From positions 3,565,634 to 3,629,633 of the forward strand of contig NC_031473.1 in NCBI RefSeq assembly GCF_000006565.2: a stretch of DNA of 64,000 nt. The letters run 5' to 3'. This stretch comes from Toxoplasma gondii ME49. Lineage: Eukaryota; Apicomplexa; Conoidasida; Eucoccidiorida; Sarcocystidae. The position numbers and the translations under genes were made by a program. Shown here in pieces: positions 1 to 12,448 of the stretch. Within the stretch, counting starts at the first letter, position 1; each line of letters starts with the position of its first letter. Under the pieces are notes generated by a model that ran no database searches, was not told where the DNA came from, and saw nothing but the letters and a program-made list of their open reading frames with translations.

Positions 1-698
1 TATCGGGCACCCCTCCGTTTCCTGGAACTCCCATCTGTTTTTGTCCGTCGCTTTTCTGCGGTCATCGAAGGTCGACTCCTATTGTGTTGAATAGAGATCT
101 CTGTGGTAACTTTGGATTTCACGGTGTTGACACGTTTACGCAATTCGAAAAACAAAGCGAGTTGGAATCGTGAAGGAGCCAAGGTGTTTGACTATTTTTT
201 CTGTTGTGAAGCTGTCTCTCTGACTGGGTCTATCCTCGCCATTTCGGCAGTGAGTGGTGGACTCGAGGACAATGCAACAGGATACTTTTACTTCCAAGCA
301 AGCGTACGGCATCGGTCGTTTTCACTGAACGAGCGAGTGTTTTGCGGTGCATAACTGTGGAGCCGTCTGTTGCATGTCGCTTGCATGCCGTGGACACAGC
401 TAGGAGACACGACCAGAACTTGGTATGTTTTTGCCCGCCCGGATTCCTGCATTATTAGGTGGCTGCCATTATGTGAAACGACCGCTCGGCACTGTGCCTT
501 GACGTACTTCTTCGGAAACTGCCTTGGTGTTGTTACAGTCAGTCGGAGGCACGCTGTGAACCGTGGGAGCCTCTCAACTGAGTCTGCTTCTGGGATGCGG
601 TTCTTATTTTCACACAGACGCGTGGAAGTGTGCATGGTCGAAAATGGTTGCGGAACTTTTTGTCCCCTCCTGGACTGGTTCTTTGGTATATTCCTTAG

Positions 699-3057
699 GG
701 CGAAGGATGCGTGACGAAGCAAAAGGTTGAGATTCAGTGCGAGGGATCCAATTTCGGATGGATCCACCGCATGAAGGACGAGGCGATCGACCACAATGGG
801 TGAGTAAATTACCTGTGTCCCTGTCTAGCTGGCAGACATTTGTTGAACGGGAACCAGGAGCGCAGCACAGTGACTCCAGTAGCAAAGGGGGTAAACGCGA
901 AGAGGCACTCCGGTTTAGTCTGTTTCCGGTGTAAACGAACTACTCAAATCAGACGCAGTCCTAAATGTGCAGGTGAATATCGATCATAGTTTTCAAATGC
1001 CAACAGCGTTCAGGCAGATTTGCACCTGCGTTTTGTTGTTCTGGTCGACAGTACCTTACATGCACTTCCGATATTTTGAAATCAAGGGAACTCTCCAGCG
1101 AGCACTACGTCATCCAAGTGGAAATAGCTCTGTCTGTCGTCTGCGAACCGGCGGCGTTCTCTGACTATCATACTTTTGAGCATCGACTCTTATGGGAGGT
1201 TAGACGGAACTCGGAAGTTGCCGCCGCAGGCGACTCGATGTGTGTGTAGGGGGAGAACGATTTCTATGATATACTGAGCTGTCAAGTTGACGGAATTCGG
1301 CGTAGGCGACCTGCCATTGACACGGATAGTCAACATGCGCTAGAAGCGTCACACAGCGGTCCGCCGACTTCATGTTGTCGCATGGTCAAGTGGTCAATCT
1401 GTGTCGTTCGGTGTGACGCTGCAGTATCTTGACGAATGACGTGCGGGCTGTCTTGAAGTACTACGGCATTGAAGCAGCTAGAGTCTGTCTCGCAAGAGAG
1501 CTGGAGCGAGTTTTCTCGGCGTACGGTATCAAAGTTGACTATCGGCATCTGGCGTTGATAGCAGACTTTATGACGCACGGTGGCACGCTAAGGCCATTCA
1601 ACAGGTAAGACAGATTCATTGAGAGAGGCTTTAGTGATTGCAGGAAAGGCGATGAAACTGATGTTTACACAGTCACTGCTAGTGTTCACATGTATAATTG
1701 TGCACATAGTTTCAGAGTGTTTGACAGTAACTTTTCGTAAAGGGACCGTAGTAATCCTGGTTACGACGATGTCGCTTCCTAGTTTCCCAAGACGCATTCT
1801 AACGATGTTGTCCTTTTTCTCTCCTATATGGACGACTGAGTGGTGGGTTAATTTTTCGCACGCGTCTCCACGAATGACTGAGAGTACGACGGGATGGCCG
1901 ACCAAGGTGAAGCCGTGGTGGTGCGTTGCCGATGTTCGCGATGACACAACAGAGCCCCCGTTTTGTTGCTAATTACGCCTGCGTTAACATTTACATAGCT
2001 ACTGTTACCCATTTGTTTCTGCCACAGAATGAGCTGCGTGGGTCATCTGTGGTGTGGCTGTTTCTGCGTATCGTTTCAGGCTTGGCATGGCCGCGTCGAA
2101 CGCCCCATTCCTGCAGATGTCATACGAGACTTCGTTCAAATTCCTGACGGAAGCCTGTGAACGAGCCGCAGTTGGTACGTGCAGTACAACCGTGCTTGTT
2201 TGAGTGTGAATGTGTGTGTGCCAAACGCTGATTGGTGGCCTGAAAAGGCACGGGGTTTGTGGTGGCCTGTTTTCTATAAACGAAAGGTCGTACCACAGAA
2301 TCAAGTACAGAGCTGAATTGTTCACCTCTTCAGGTCAGTTAAAGCTGTCAGTCATTCTCCGCGTGGGTGCTGCTGCACGCTGCTTGGGTCCCAGAGGAAT
2401 TTTGGATGCTTTAAGGGGCGTTTCTCACAGGTGTCTCTTGCCTAGCCGGTTTGTGTTCGGGCAGACCTGCTTGAAATGCTTTCTCTTTCAAGGATGGAAA
2501 CTCTTTAATGTTGTTGATTGAACGTTATGGTATGACTGCGTCCGCACGCCCATTCGATGTTACCTTGCTGCGGTCATGCTATTTGGTTGTTTCGCGACTG
2601 CTCAGATTCTCTTTCTACGCCATCTGGCAGTCTGGTGGTCGGCGCGCCGTCAGTGATCGGATCTCAGCAGCATCAGGTATTCACTCAGTTGCATCCCGCG
2701 TTGCACCGGCAACGAGATTTGTTTCAGCTCTCGCGGAAGAGCTGCGTAGCATCACAGCATGGTGGCACTGGGGACACGAAGGGTGAGCCTGAAGCACTCG
2801 TCTCCCAGATCAAGAAGAAACTAGGGGCGTCGGAACACCAGGCTGACAACGCTACTGACAGAAAGGAGACTGACAGGGCGGAGACCGCAGGGGAACAAGA
2901 AGTCACGGGAGTGAAGAAGGAAAAATGCTCGAAACGGCACAAGGAGCGACGCGATTCAGCGATGTCGAACGAAGCGTTCCAGCCTGGAGAAAATGGAGAA
3001 GATGATGATGCGAAACAGAAGAAAAAGCGAAAGCGAAAATCATTTGACTTCATCTAA
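699..3057 (+). CDS. RPA1: DNA-directed RNA polymerase I largest subunit, 3' part
   Basis: This is the C-terminal end of the largest catalytic-side subunit of nucleolar RNA polymerase I, which transcribes rRNA. Exons read as 699-799, 1425-1604, 2080-2174 and 2606-3057 (TAA), all with GT-AG introns and matching phases (2, 2, 1). The joined product contains the family blocks LTNDVRAVLKYYGIEAARV, the YGIKVDYRHLALIADFMT stretch, RPFNRLGM and MSYETSFKFLTEA, followed by SGSLVVG, in the order known for yeast A190 and human RPA1. The gene continues left of the window. An open stretch at about 256-351 ending in a possible GT donor may be another exon, but I could not place upstream exons with confidence. 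The last exon runs about 130 residues past the usual family end and finishes in a lysine-rich tail (KKKRKRKS) that resembles a nuclear/nucleolar targeting signal. Family assignment is strong; the 699 acceptor is the least certain boundary. Confidence 0.87.
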
Positions 3058-3151
3058 ACGACGGAGCATGTTGAACGTAATTTATCCCCTCCGTGGAAAT
3101 GCCGTGTCTGTTGAGCCTGCATCGCTTCACGACAAGTAAAGTGGTCTTGGG

Positions 3152-3180
3152 ATATATATATATATATTTATATATTTTTA
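3152..3180. repeat. AT-rich microsatellite in RPA1 3' flank
   Basis: A run of alternating TA followed by TATTTATATATTTTTATT lies about 95 bases after the RPA1 stop codon. It probably falls in the 3' UTR or just beyond it. Nothing else is recognisable here. Confidence 0.7.
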
Positions 3181-5528
3181 TTCGTATAAGTGTGGTCGAC
3201 TACCAAAGTACGAAAAGTGACAGTGTTTCTGTTGTTTCTCTTGTCTGAACCCCGTTTCTCAACGGCATGGTTTTTTGCCCTAATCGTTGCCGCCGGTCCA
3301 ATGCAGTCAGAATACGCGTCGTCACTGGACCTTCATTGTAATCGGTGTAAGTAACGATTATTGAGCTCATTGGAGCGACTTCGAACGAAGGCCACATTGC
3401 CCCACTCACGCTTGTGTCGTAGGGATGTTTTGTAGAAACCATGCGGCGTTCACAAACACTAGAGGAGTCTGAAGTCGTGTGCCACAAGGATCAATCTTCT
3501 CCGGTCACTACTCAGAGTGTGCGTAGTAGTTAACCGGTGTGAGAGTCCGCCTATTTCGGAACGTGTAAAGAGCTCAAAAAACTACGAGAGTAAAGCAGGC
3601 TACGAGTAACCCTGCATGACTTCTTGACATCCGACACCTACAAAGTTAGACAGCATTTCCGAAGAATCGCACCGTCCCCGATTTCAGATTTGTTGGTGAG
3701 CCTTCACCAAACAATTTCTGCAATCCTTTCTGCAAAGCAATCACCCATGGTATCGCTGGAGCAGCCCACGGCCAGACTGTTGCCGCCAACGGGCTAGTTC
3801 GGATGAACATTTCAGTCATTTTGTGAAGCAAGTGTGCCGAGTCGCCCTTACAGTAGCCTTCTTAATTATGCTGTTTTTCCACAGCGAGTGGAACGAAGAT
3901 TCGCTTAGCTACAATGTAATTCCACGGATGTGACGCTGCGGAAAGGAGTAGCCGTTTGTACCTTCGGCTGAGAGATACTTTGGGGGGGGGGGGGGGGGGA
4001 AATATTGTATCCTTGTACCTAGGGTCTGCATATTACGAATTGTGTGACGTCTACAGCACAAGGGCACGGTACTGAACAGCATCGCCTCATAGTTCGGTGC
4101 TCTACGAAGCTGCTGGCTTTTCAGTCTGACCGTCCACCGCCCACCATGGATGTATCTCTTGTACCGGTGGGATCATAATTCATTAGTCGACCGAAAGTGG
4201 CATGTTAAACGTGCAGTGTCCATTCTGTGTCCCCGTGCGTATTGTTCTGCTCTGCTGCTGAAATGGTTGGATACGCCAGTGGCACTGGTAGAAAACAACG
4301 GAGTCGGAATCAATGGTGGCCATCACTGCACGGCATCGCACGCAGTGAGTTATATGACGCGAATGGGAGAGTTTCTTTTTGGAGCAGTACTATTTGCCAC
4401 ACCAGTTATGGAGCGTGGTCTTGGTTCAGGCGTATCTGTGTAAGAGTAGAAGCAATGCAGTTCTCATATTGCGAGACTAAACTAGCGGAAGTCAATGTCA
4501 ATGGCGCGGGGTGTGCTCGTCGGGACAATAGCTTGCCTGGTTGTTGTCAAGACGTGTAGAGAGTTAAGGGAGCAGTGTGTTGTTCCCTCGCTAAGACTGT
4601 CGCTCTCCCTGCGTCACGGAAACCTTCAAGTCTACAGGACAGAAGTCAGTTCCTCTAGTGAATAACAGCAGCATGCGCTAGAGACACGGTTGTTTCCCAC
4701 AGAAGCTGGACTCCAATTACGAACGCGCGCGGTCGCCAGCCCCGAAGCTGGCTTTGGGGTGGTGCTTGACTGCCCCACTGGACCCCGCGACAAAGTGGCA
4801 CTTAGTCGATTGCCTAAAAGAAGGGAAGCGAACATAGAGAGCATCTTGAGGTCCCTATCGTGTCGGCAGTGTTTTGGGAACGAACCGGTTTTTCGAATTT
4901 GACGTTCTGTCACTCTGTGTGGAAAAGCGTCCGCCTGCCGATATGATGTCCGGTCCAGATCGTGTGTTTTTTCAATTCGGTCGAAGTCGATCATGAGACC
5001 ATTATTAATAACGTCAGGAAGCTGTAGTAAAATGTGGTGCCGCCTTCACATATGAAACAGTGCCAATGGCACCTCCGGACTCGCTAGCAACACCTCGACA
5101 GCTGTTGTGCCGACAAATAATCGCGCGTGCGACACAGGAGACAGGACAATGTGGCACGAGTGCTCACAAGCAGTCGAGTTCAGCTGTGTGCTATTTCTAA
5201 CACTATTAGCTCCTCTGTAACTGAAGGCTAGCATGTTTGCATCTTACATAACATCGTTAGAACTACAACTGCTGTGGGGTCGTCTACAGAGCTCCCAGTC
5301 CGTCCAAAGAGAACGGAACGTGACGGCTGCAGCTACCTCACTTTGTCTCACCCTTCTGAAGAACAGGGAGATACACACATACCACATTTGAAGTCGATTT
5401 TTTACCCACTCCACTGGTGCAGTATAGCTCGGGATGTAAGATGAAGCCTTCTCTTCGTTTTCCCATCCCTCCGCTGGGCAGGTTGTTGTTTAATCGAGTG
5501 TGACGTGCCAGCTGCCGGAGGCCGTATG
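3181..5528. other. Intergenic region, no gene recognised
   Basis: No open frame on either strand shows a recognisable protein or a convincing exon chain. The one structural feature is an 18-base homopolymer of G at 3982-3999. The stretch probably holds the RPA1 3' flank and the 5' flank or 5' UTR of the downstream cyclin gene. Confidence 0.5.
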
Positions 5529-5535
5529 TGAGACG
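5529..5535 (+). promoter_or_regulatory. TGAGACG (WRM-type) promoter motif
   Basis: TGAGACG matches the A/TGAGACG element repeatedly described in Toxoplasma promoters. It sits about 300 bases upstream of the cyclin-gene start at 5838 on the same strand, a plausible distance for a core promoter with a 5' UTR. A 7-base motif can occur by chance, so this is a suggestion only. Confidence 0.4.
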
Positions 5536-5837
5536 GCCTCCCACCCTGGCCCCTCATCCATTTTCTTTCAGTTTTCTCTTGATTCCTCATCCGTGGCACA
5601 CCATCGCGATTTGGCACTCTACCACACTGTACAAATTTGTCGCTGGCAGTTCCTTAAGTCTGTCGGCAGTGTCACTTGACTGGTTCCCCCACACCCGGAC
5701 GTAGGCCTACGAAGAAAGCACAGCAGAAACAGAACGTTTTCACCGACCCGAATTCCGACCGCCTTTTACAAGGGAAGGTTGTACCCGGAAGATGTGCTAC
5801 GGCCTGCCAGAGCGACATTTGCGGCCGTAAGTGAAAA

Positions 5838-8800
5838 ATGAGTAGGCCTGCCACGATTAAATCCGCTGTCGGTTCACGGACCAGTCGTTTGAACGATGTA
5901 GCTTCAGGTTGTGCCATGAGCGGCCAGAAACCGCGGCAACGGTCACCTCAAGTGGAAAGTTATCGGGAGATTCATCAGCCTCAGAACTGTCCCCAAACTG
6001 TTCCTCGCCACCAGCGTACTGTATACCCTCAGACATCAACGGAAAAAGTTACAATTATGCGTCGCCTACGCGAACAGGAGCAGTCAGGTTATATCCGGCA
6101 GGATGAGCCGCAGCTTCTACGTTCGCACTTTGCCGTTAAAAAACAGTTAGCCCCTTCTTTGGATACACCGGGATGTTCGGCATCAGGTGACACCATACGC
6201 GATCGAAGTAGTCACTGCATCAAAATAAGCGGAGCTGACACGCTTTGCGGTCGCACGAACGCTGATGGACTGGTTGCAATGACATTCAGTTCCTCGGAGC
6301 AAGACCACGCATTCCAGACTTTTCACCCAAACACGCGCTTATTGTTAATGGGTTTGGCGAGCCGAAGAAGGGTCCCCTGTGAAACAGATGCTGGGGTGTC
6401 CGTTTTTCGACACAGTCCTAGGAGGCCGCACGTGATTAGCCAGCGTTCAGGAAGAGCCGCGACGTCTTATGTGGTAACGGGCTATTGTCACCGAGATGGT
6501 CCTCGACCCGCGACCAGGAAAGCCAGTAACGCAAAAGGTGCTGCCTGTTCAACAATATCCGAGGTCGATAACTTTTCCCGGTCTGTTGTCGAGACAGCGC
6601 CAACACAACACTGTGCATCCGAGGGGAGCCCTCCCCAGGTTCAACACCAGGAAGCGACGGCAACGGACAGTACCAAAAGCAAACGATCCCGATGTTGTGT
6701 AGATCCCCAAGCGGAGCACCCCGCCGAAACCTTTAGCAGCTACCTCAGTAATGATGGAATTGAGAGTCTCGACCCGGAAGTTTCGAAAGGTACTATCCTC
6801 TGCACGTTGACCAGAGTCGGAAACGTTTGCTGTGATGGCGTCAGGGAGGCATGCGGTCTCTCTACCCCAACAAAGCACCGCCAGTCCGCGAAATTGAGCG
6901 GACACCAGACTAGCTGCAGTATAAAGAAAGGAAGCCGTTGGATAGGGGTCGATCTTTCGACTGGGAAAGATGCGGCCGTATCTGATCTGTACGCGAGGCC
7001 TACAAGGGGTTGTACGCCTTCTCAAAAGGGGGCGACCTGTTCTTCAAATGAAGCCCACAAAGTTCGGCCTTCACGACGATCTGCGTTCGCTGTTGTTCTG
7101 CCTGCGAGCGAAGCCGTAGAGGACGGGATAACCTCCGGCGCTAGTACTGAGTTAGCCGGTGTGAGCACTGCCGCTGCGCCCCCACAAATGTCAGGGACGG
7201 AAGACGACATGCATGAACATGAGTCTGACACAAATTCTGAGATTGGCTCACCCCTAGCAAAAGCGAATAGGATAAAGGAGCAAGTAGGCGCAACCAGCCA
7301 GTGTCGTGAGCGTTCAGGCTCAATGGGCATGCTCGTGGCTGCTGGACGGTGTCTACGGAGCTTCCGGGGAAACGGTGTTTCCTTTAAACGTGTCCACCAT
7401 GCCACGAAGAGACCACCAAAGCATACTTGGAGTCACTCCGAGGATACCACAGAAGAAACGGATGTGACAGCTTCACCCCTTGATGGCCCGGAGAGTCCGG
7501 TTATAAAGTCAGACGGCTGCTTCGATTTCTGGTGGGGAGGAAAGGATCTAGTGACATGCGAACAGATCATCAGTTTGTTAGAGGACTGCAGCAAAATGTC
7601 AATGTATGGCACTGATGTCGAAAAAAATGACCCTTCTTCTTCTCCTTTCCACTCTTCTCATCCGCCGTCCATATCTTTGCGGGAGTACTTCCTGGGCCGC
7701 ATTGTCAAATACACCCACATGCAGTCCTCTGACTTCGTGTTAGCGGTGCTTTTCATCAGCAAACTTCTGAATGCCCGGCAGCCTGCCCCATTTGAGGGAG
7801 CTAATGAAATCACGGTCTCTCATTCGGCGGAAGTAGCTCCCTCTTTACCGTCAGAGGCCTCGCGACAGCCGTGCAGTTCAACATCACCAGAATATGGTCG
7901 GAAGGCTACCGCGTGCCGTGTTGTTGCCAGAGAAGACGGTATTGAGTTTAACGTTCTGACCGCTCACAGAGTATTGTTAACCGCATGTCTCATAGCCAAC
8001 AAAGTTCAGTACGATCGAGGCATAATACTCAAACACTGGGCTAAGGTAAGCACCTCACGCGCTTTGTTGAGTAACAGGAGGGGTCATCGCAGGTGTAAGG
8101 CGATGCGGTGGTGGTCTGTATCCCGGTTTGCGAGTAAGCCAGGTGGGTCTTCCTGCCGGCCTGATAAAGGGATATTCGCGAGTACCGTTGTTGATATAAC
8201 CTGACTACCTTGTAAACGTTTCCGTCGTAGTTACGTGCGTTGTCACCAGCCTCCGACGAACGAACGGCGCCATTTACCGTGACAGAAAACGTTATTGCGC
8301 CCAGACACTAGCAGACGAATGCCTCCCGAACCTGCATTGAGAGATGGTGATGAACTCACAAGATTGTCGTGAACCTTGAATCCTACATCGAGTCTTTATT
8401 CTACATATGGTTCAGCTTGGAGGTCTCGAGCGCGACGAAGCTGTTAACCTTGAAGCCACCTTCCTGCAGATTATTGATTGGTAACTGTTCAACACAAGGC
8501 CATTAGCAGCATTGATTGCATGCATTCAGGATGTTCCTCTAAAACACATTAGCTGTTCCCCGAACAGATGAATTGTCGGCATCGATGCGGTCAAACCTTG
8601 TTTGTTTCCATGCCTTGGTCTGCAGCAACAATTCGCACACGACAGGCTCACAGCAGTGTGGGCTGCACGTAAATATACTGTTGTGCGTTGCTCGAAACAG
8701 TGGCGTTTGTGAGTAGACCGCGAATTGTCTAGAAGGTGCCCTGCACAGTGGCTTCAATTTTATTTCTTTTGTTCTCCAAGACAAGGCATTGGACGTATCA

Positions 8801-10703
8801 GTTTCGTGTTTTGTTTACCATGTCGATGCACTGCTAGAACTTATTTCCAAAATTCATGTATCAAGATGCAGACTAAGGCTGGGGCACGATGTCGACCCAT
8901 TCCCACGTGTATCGTCTCTCAGTTCTCCCACACCATTTACTCTGCTGAGTCGGTTGACCTCCTTGCTAGGCGTGTCGCTCGTCGGACCACCCTTGTGTGT
9001 TGTCTGTGTCAGTATTTCCTTCTTAGGCGCGTGAAGGTCTCTGTGGAAGACTTTCTTCTCGTGAGTGTTAACTAAAGGAAATTCACTACGGATCTTTGTG
9101 TCTGTGCACCGAATGTTACAACATATGAACAAACAGATAATGACACAGTTTCAGGGATACCTCGTGTTGCGTTTCACCGGCGCAGGCTTAGCATGCTAGC
9201 ACGTGTGTAATCCACCATTGCAACGCTAACCCAAAATTGCAACGCATTTTTGTGTTCGAATTTGCAGACGTGCCACCGCATTTCCCATCGCGACGTCACG
9301 CTACTCCTCAAGTCGAGCTCCCGGCCTATCCCGCCTCCCCCACTTTTTCTATGCAGTCACTTCAAAAGAATGTACTTCAGAGGCCAGAACTACAAACGGC
9401 GTGAAAGTACTTCGTGTGCACGACTGTCCCCCGAAATGCATCGCGAAAGGAGAAGAACTCAAGAAAATAAAAAACGCCCCCAACAAACTCATGTTTTCGA
9501 TGAGCGGTCCATTCGTCCGATGTCATCTCCCACCAGAGGAAACCTCTCAGTTGCACAGACCAAACAGGTGGCACCACTGAGTCTTACGAGTGCTACAGTC
9601 GACGTTCACGCCGACAGCTCAACAGCTCTAGACGCCGGCGAATTTTCCTCTGTACCACTTCACTCTGCTGCGTCTCCTCGCCGTCAAGCATGTCATTCAA
9701 ACACAGAAAAAATAGATTCCATTGCGCATTCCCGCAGCAGTTCGTCCCTAAATCAGTGTTCTAGAAGCGCCTTCTACAAGCCAAACGGCGTAACAGAACG
9801 TCGTAACAACTGTCCTTTAACGGTGGTTTGTGGCGATTACTCAGCTCGCACTAGGCCACTAAGGCAGCAACGTGAAACTCGCCAGGACGGAAATCACGGA
9901 TCTTTTTACCATCGGCTACAGCATGTGCATGCCGTTAGGAGCAAGCCCGAGTCTCGGTTTACCGATACGGCCACTCAGATAGAGCGAACTGTGGGAAGTA
10001 GTGGCGTATCCAAAAAGGAAGTAGAGCCACTTCAGGGATCGCTCAGCCAGCAACGAACACCAGCAGCGGAAGTTGTGCCAAGCAGGCGACACATGTCTTT
10101 CTGTGATGATTCTGCTGGTAGTCCGTGCGTCACATCAAATGTGACAATAGGTACGAATAGTTTATGAAGTCTGATGGCAAGAAGATTCGGGGAAACCCCA
10201 ATAGGCAGGGTTATGCAGACGCATCGAAGTCAGTTAGTTTATGGCAGCATTTCCATGGTGCCGCTGGTCCCGAGGAAGTCAAAAGGATGCCGGATCAACC
10301 ACAAATTACGAGTTCAGATGTGTTCTTGTCTTCACTACTGTATCGTGACATTCTCCACACAGAAATTACTCCCGACGACAGCCTCAGAAATCCACACAAG
10401 ATTAAACGTGTTTTGAGATATGCATTTCATAATGTGTTGCACTCGTCTTGTGTCGTATCCTGTACAGCTGACATCCGTCACAGTGACTCGCACTTAACGT
10501 CGCCTACAGGGAGTAGACAGAGTCATCGTGCGTGGAGCAGAAGTGTCCCAACTCTAGTGCGGAGCAAGTACGAGCGAAGGCCCTCCCCCTTCTCCATTAG
10601 ACAAGCGCTGCTGCTTTTTGGATCACTGGCACGGGTACTGAGAGCTTGCGACTACAAATCACTGCATAACCGGTCTGCTCTTCCTTTGTCCAAGCTGCAC
10701 TAA
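5838..10703 (+). CDS. P-type (PHO80-like) cyclin-domain protein
   Basis: Five exons fit in phase: 5838-8045, 8416-8480, 9027-9060 (only 34 bases), 9268-10150 and 10219-10703, giving about 1224 residues. The cyclin box falls near residues 570-770. It holds SLREYFLGRIVKYTHMQSSD, FVLAVLFISKLL, AHRVLLTACLIANKVQYD and ILKHWAK, then across introns LGGLERDEAVNLEATFLQ, IIDW and RVKVSVEDFLL. This order and the (K)LGG..NLE..FL..I-D-W core match PHO80/Pcl-type cyclins, which bind and activate cyclin-dependent kinases. A roughly 50-residue insertion splits the box between FISKLL and AHRVLL. The N-terminal 570 and C-terminal 450 residues are Ser/Thr/Arg-rich and look disordered, as is common in coccidian regulators. 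Start at 5838 is the first ATG of the open frame; later ATGs are possible. The short last intron (68 bases, 10151-10218) is the weakest junction. The partner kinase cannot be told from sequence. Confidence 0.78.
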
Positions 10704-12448
10704 AGTTTGTCTATGAAGGCTCGAGTCAACCAGGTTTCGTGTTGTCAATGGGTCGCACACTACAGTTTTCCCCTTTTTTGCTTGTCCTCTTCATGGTGCG
10801 ACACAGGCACGATGTCAGGCACTTGTGGAGGTTCGTTGACAGTTCTGTTGTACGGAGCATCAGATCAACTGCGAAATAAACCGATCGACCCCCTCGAGTA
10901 CAATGTGCTGACTGTCTTACAACGGCAAGACATCTCGAGGAAGGAAGACAGCGGACAGCCACGGAGGTTCATGTGAATGTGACGTAATACGATCTCGTAG
11001 TGGCGGTTCGTTTGCAGTTCTACCTTGTAGCCTGAGCAGATGTGGGACGCGTGAGAGACGAAACAGTTTTTGCACTACACTGTCCAAATCCAAGGCCGAA
11101 ACTGGTTCTCACCTGTGTCATGTCTGGTGCCTCGTGCGCACGAGTGGCGTCAATCATTTTTCACCGCCCGCTGTGTTCTTTGCAATCCGAAACTTTTAGG
11201 TGACTGCGACACCCTAGTTGCCCTACAATCGAACAGCAAAAAGGACTACGTGTCGCAGGTTTGCTCTCCCTTGTGAGCACGTGGTGTAGAGCCACTAATC
11301 ACCGTTCGAAAGTCAGCGGTTGTAGATATCCGTGCGATAGTGTAGCCGTGTCGGCAGTTTGACGCATAATAAGCCCAGGGCACTCGACTAGAACTGCGTG
11401 ACCATGTGAAGTGAATCTTGTACAAGAGGTGATGTCTCATCGGCAATCGTGTATGAGTGAGCACGACAGCGCCGACTCCTCGGCAGAAAACGGATACAGG
11501 ACTGGCAACTAAGGACAGTAGCCCTAGGTCTCTGCGCTCTTCCTGTCACACAGTGGAAAATGCAACTGGTTTAGTTTTGTGGTTGGGGTAAACCAGTCCA
11601 CTTTAGCAGGGTACCGTTTTGAGTGGCCGGAGGATACACCGGAAAGGGGGATAGGGCGACACTGTCCCCTTTGCTAACCGTGTAGGGACCTGGTCCCCCC
11701 AGCAACCCGTGTAAACTAATAGTAGCTTAAAATTGAGAAACCTACAGGCTTGCCGGAACAGTTTCAATGTAGGTAGAAGACACATAAAACAAATATAGTC
11801 AAACAAATAAAAGAAAAAGGATCAAAAAACATCATTTTAATTACTCTTCAGCTTACGATTGGTAAGTTACCTACTTTTGTACACGCCTTCGTCGGAAGAA
11901 CACCACACTGCGCTGTTCTGTAATCTTCATCTTTTTCGCAGGGGGGTCTGCAAGTTTGATGGCGAACTGCGGTGTCTCACCGAAAAATTACGAACACCTG
12001 TACATTCATTGTTTGCGTGAGCCATAAGAAACGCGCACCTTGGCACTGGTGCGCATCATGGGGCATTTCGCATGCACAACGGAAGCATGCTCTTTAGCTT
12101 GTGTGACAGCAATGCCTCGCAACTTGGTTTGTCGCTTCCTTTGTCATTTTCGTTAGCTGCCACTAGTACAGTTTTCCATGGTGCCCGGCGTCGCATGATT
12201 TTCAGTTCATGGGGGCCATTGCCGAAGTGTAGTGGTTAATTATCCTACTACGCAACTGAGAACCTGGGCAATGCGCTGTGCTTCGAGTAGAGTCAATCTC
12301 TTGGGCCACAGTATATCTGTGAAACAAGTTGCCGGACCAGGATGCGATCGCCTGTAATTGGCTTCACTTCTACACTTTTGGGGAGAGTCTTTGCAGTCAA
12401 GACCGCTTTCCGAGCGATTTATCTTTAGTGCAGCCTACTGCTATCAGG
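10704..12448. other. Intergenic region, no gene recognised
   Basis: Only short open frames without recognisable motifs or a phase-consistent exon chain are present. The right end presumably contains the promoter and 5' UTR of the dynein light chain gene. An in-frame upstream ATG at 12329 would lengthen that protein by 40 residues. Confidence 0.45.

Noticed and set aside
8752..9034. Alternative third exon for the cyclin gene (open, in phase after exon 2)
   Set aside because: The 34-base exon at 9027-9060 restores the conserved W-R-x-x-V-S-x-E-D-F-L-L core and joins in phase to the strong acceptor at 9268, a much better family match.
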